A stretch of 64,000 nucleotides of DNA, taken from Mesorhizobium japonicum MAFF 303099. Lineage in GTDB: Bacteria > Pseudomonadota > Alphaproteobacteria > Rhizobiales > Rhizobiaceae. The translations under genes and the position numbers were made by a program. Below the pieces are notes generated by a model, which saw nothing but the letters and a program-made list of their open reading frames with translations, made no database searches and had not been told where the DNA came from. Location of the stretch: assembly GCF_000009625.1 (NCBI RefSeq), contig NC_002678.2, positions 5,612,001 through 5,676,000 of the forward strand, given 5' to 3'. Positions 61,842-64,000 of the stretch are shown here, one piece after another (positions within the stretch are counted from its first letter, which is position 1; each line of letters begins with the position of its first letter).

Positions 61842-63407
61842 TCAGAACAGCGATCCCTGATTGCCGGGTTCTTTGGCCTTTGTTGATGGCTTGGCTGCCG
61901 GCTTTGGCCGCGCCGCACCGCTGGTCGCCACCGCATCCGCCGTGCCGTCGGCGAACTCCAGCGTAAGCGCCATCCCCGATACCACGTCGGCCGCCTGCTT
62001 GATGACGGCGCCGTCGGCATTCTTCACCAGCGCGAAGCCGCGCGCGAGCACGGCCTTGTGCGACAGCGTGGTCAGCAGGCGCTCGGCCTGGCTCAACTGG
62101 CCGCGCAGGCGTTCGAGCCGCAGCGAGATGACCCGATCTTGCCGCCTGGCGAGCGCCGCCAGCGTGTCGGCCTGCAGTTTCTGCCGGCGTGCGATCGGCG
62201 CCGGCGACAGCCGCGTCGCGGTACGCGCGAAGCGTGCGCGCCGTTCGCGCACAATGGCAAAGAACGCCGCCTGCGCGCGGGCGAGGTCACGCCCGGTCAG
62301 CGTGCGCGCCTCGTTGATGCGTCGCGACAGCGTAGCCGGCGTCAGCCTCTGGCCCTGGAGACGCGCCCGCTTGCGATCGACGCTGACGGACAGGCCACGA
62401 CCGAGCCTGGATGTCGCCTCGTCGAGGCGTCGGCGCGGCAGCGCCAGCAATTGATCGGGTGAGGGCAGGGCGCGCGCCGCCGCGCGGGCGGCCTGCCGCT
62501 TGCGTTCGAAATTGCGCAACACCGCCGCCTTGAGCCGCGCGCCAAGGCTGGCCAGCGTCGCTTCGAGGTCAGCCTTCACCGGCACCGCGATTTCGGCGGC
62601 GCCCGTCGGGGTCGGCGCCCGCACATCCGCGACGAGGTCGATCAGCGTCCAGTCGGTCTCGTGGCCGACAGCGGAAATCACCGGAATGCCGGAGGCCGCA
62701 ACGGCGCGGGCCAGCGCCTCGTCGTTGAAGCCCCACAGATCCTCCAGGCTGCCGCCGCCGCGCGCCACGATCAGGAGATCGGGGCGCTGGATGGAGCCAT
62801 CCCAGGCCAGCGCGTTGAAGCCGGTGACGGCATTGGTCACTTCCGCACTCGCAGTATCGCCCTGCACGCGCACCGGCCAGACCAGCACATGCAGCGGAAA
62901 GCGGTCCTTGATGCGGTGGATGATGTCGCGGATGACCGACCCGGTCGGCGAGGTGACGACGCCGATTGTGCGCGGCATGAACGGCAACCGGCGTTTGCGG
63001 CCGGCATCGAAAAGCCCCTCCGCCTGCAGCCGGCGCTTGCGCTCTTCCAGCAGCGCCATCAGCGCGCCTGCGCCGGCAGGCTCCAGATTGTCGATGACGA
63101 TCTGGTAGTTGGACTTGCCGGGGTAGGTGGTGAGCTTGCCGGTGGCGATCACCTCCATCCCTTCCTCGGGGCGGAATTTCAGCCGGCTCATCGTGCCCTT
63201 CCACACCACGGCATCGAGCCGTGCGCGGTCGTCCTTCAGTGCGAAATAGGCATGGCCGGAGGAATGCGGGCCGCGATAGCCCGAGATTTCGCCGCGCACC
63301 CGCACATTGCCGAAGACGTCCTCGACCGTGCGCTTCAGCGCGCCGGAAATCTCGCTCACCGTGTATTCGGTGGCGTTGGTGCGTGATTCGGATGCTGCTT
63401 CGCTCAT
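61842..63407 (-). CDS. xseA: Exodeoxyribonuclease VII large subunit
   Basis: 521-residue large subunit of the single-strand exonuclease. Order: N-terminal OB fold ([32 protein letters not shown]), catalytic core with [56 protein letters not shown] and [26 protein letters not shown], then a long coiled coil. An Ala/Lys-rich tail ([16 protein letters not shown]) ends the protein. It degrades single-stranded DNA together with XseB, whose gene is not in the window. Confidence 0.97.
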   Translation of the reverse strand: MSEAASESRTNATEYTVSEISGALKRTVEDVFGNVRVRGEISGYRGPHSSGHAYFALKDDRARLDAVVWKGTMSRLKFRPEEGMEVIATGKLTTYPGKSNYQIVIDNLEPAGAGALMALLEERKRRLQAEGLFDAGRKRRLPFMPRTIGVVTSPTGSVIRDIIHRIKDRFPLHVLVWPVRVQGDTASAEVTNAVTGFNALAWDGSIQRPDLLIVARGGGSLEDLWGFNDEALARAVAASGIPVISAVGHETDWTLIDLVADVRAPTPTGAAEIAVPVKADLEATLASLGARLKAAVLRNFERKRQAARAAARALPSPDQLLALPRRRLDEATSRLGRGLSVSVDRKRARLQGQRLTPATLSRRINEARTLTGRDLARAQAAFFAIVRERRARFARTATRLSPAPIARRQKLQADTLAALARRQDRVISLRLERLRGQLSQAERLLTTLSHKAVLARGFALVKNADGAVIKQAADVVSGMALTLEFADGTADAVATSGAARPKPAAKPSTKAKEPGNQGSLF

Positions 63408-63458
63408 CGGCCGATTGGGGGCTGGTTGGCGCCCCGCGTCAAGGCGCCACGATCCTTC

Positions 63459-64000
63459 CTACCAGCCCGGCAGGATCTGGTTCGCCTTGGTCCGCCTGAT
63501 CTTGGCGTAGGCAAGTGCCGCGAAATCGAACGTCCCGGCCTCTTCGACGAGCGGCACCGAGATGTTGTCCAGGCTCTCCGAGATGTGGCGGGCGAGCGCA
63601 TCGACGATCTCCGGCCGCGAGGTCTGGCCGCGCATGATGCCGATGCGGCAGTCGGGCAGGGCGCCGAAGCCGTCGGCTTCGCCCAGCACCCGCATGCCGG
63701 GCCTGAGCGCGCATTCCGGCAGCACCGAGATCGCCAGGCCTGACAGAACCGCGGCGGTGATGACGGTCGCCGAGAAGCTGGTGAACAGGATGCGATAGTC
63801 GCGGTTCTGCTGGTCCAGCACATCGACCGCGGCGCGCCGCCAGATGCAGTTCGGCCGGCCAAAGGCCATCGGCAGCGTCTCCTCTTCATGCGTCGCATGA
63901 TTGGCCGAGGTGACCCACAGCAGCGGCTCGCGCCGCACCACTTCCGACTGGCCGCGCACATCATTGTGCGTCACCAGCGCCAGGTCGAGATTGCCGCGCT
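63459..64000 (-). CDS. LysR-family transcriptional regulator, 3' part (5' end outside window)
   Basis: Effector-binding half of a LysR regulator. The frame is open to the window end and continues upstream (reading RGNLDLALVTHND before the internal GTG at 63974). Typical features are PLLWVTSANHATH, RILFTSFSATVITAAVLSGLAISVLPECALRPGMRVL and a C-terminal FDFAALAYAKIRRTKAN. The helix-turn-helix lies outside the window. Transcribed toward xseA, with 51 bases between. Confidence 0.88.
   Translation of the reverse strand, partial: RGNLDLALVTHNDVRGQSEVVRREPLLWVTSANHATHEEETLPMAFGRPNCIWRRAAVDVLDQQNRDYRILFTSFSATVITAAVLSGLAISVLPECALRPGMRVLGEADGFGALPDCRIGIMRGQTSRPEIVDALARHISESLDNISVPLVEEAGTFDFAALAYAKIRRTKANQILPGW

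Overview
The window reads as chromosome of a high-GC alphaproteobacterium, most likely Mesorhizobium or a close relative. Supporting this are a small DUF768-type protein, a RegB/RegA (ActS/ActR-like) redox pair, a cyo quinol oxidase, a glucuronate-pathway locus and dense ATGA-overlapping operons. No rRNA, tRNA or CRISPR array was found. Assignments rest on motif recognition in translated sequence; no database search was possible.

Layout. 1-6783: part of a type II secretion system, gspE(partial)-F-H-I-J on + converging with gspD-prepilin peptidase-gspG on -. 7039-18305: a polymorphic-toxin locus on the - strand. A roughly 2,070-residue secreted Rhs/SpvB-like protein with a variable nuclease-like tip overlaps its probable immunity gene. 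Three further small immunity-like genes follow, separated by four decayed RAYT (Y1/HUH) transposase copies bounded by 19-bp terminal repeats. At least two of the orphan immunity genes still carry the last 25-37 codons of a lost toxin. 18670-23512: MarR regulator with divergent drug efflux pump, a CurA-like reductase and an MHS-type transporter. 23728-30614: cyoABCD-SURF1-regBA, a quinol oxidase in one tight operon with its likely redox-sensing two-component system. 30887-36154: accessory enzymes (cysteine hydrolase, DUF763, SDRs, KTSC, frameshifted AlkB) with a HAD/PPC deletion scar. 36147-38251: GntR-uxuA locus with operators and a promoter that can be placed exactly. 38410-46861: ECF41-like sigma factor, truncated crotonase, a repeat-flanked islet (alpha/beta hydrolase plus HTH-ATPase regulator), a CMD protein, an FAD oxidase, a LuxR regulator and an N-formylglutamate amidohydrolase remnant.

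47535-57400 is the strongest candidate for an undescribed system. Ten - strand genes, mostly with clear ribosome-binding sites and several overlapping, encode an acidic-repeat/basic-tail protein, an HExxH metalloprotease, four proteins I do not recognise (586, 224, 367 and 278 residues), a DUF4438-like protein, a Cys-rich protein with a GIY-YIG-like domain, a small acidic protein and a trypsin-like serine protease. A protease lies near each end and most of the remaining parts are of unknown family.

57992-64000: an IPNS-like 2-oxoglutarate oxygenase, an SDR lacking the catalytic Tyr, a DUF768 protein, a P1 (DmpA) peptidase, xseA and the 3' part of a LysR regulator.
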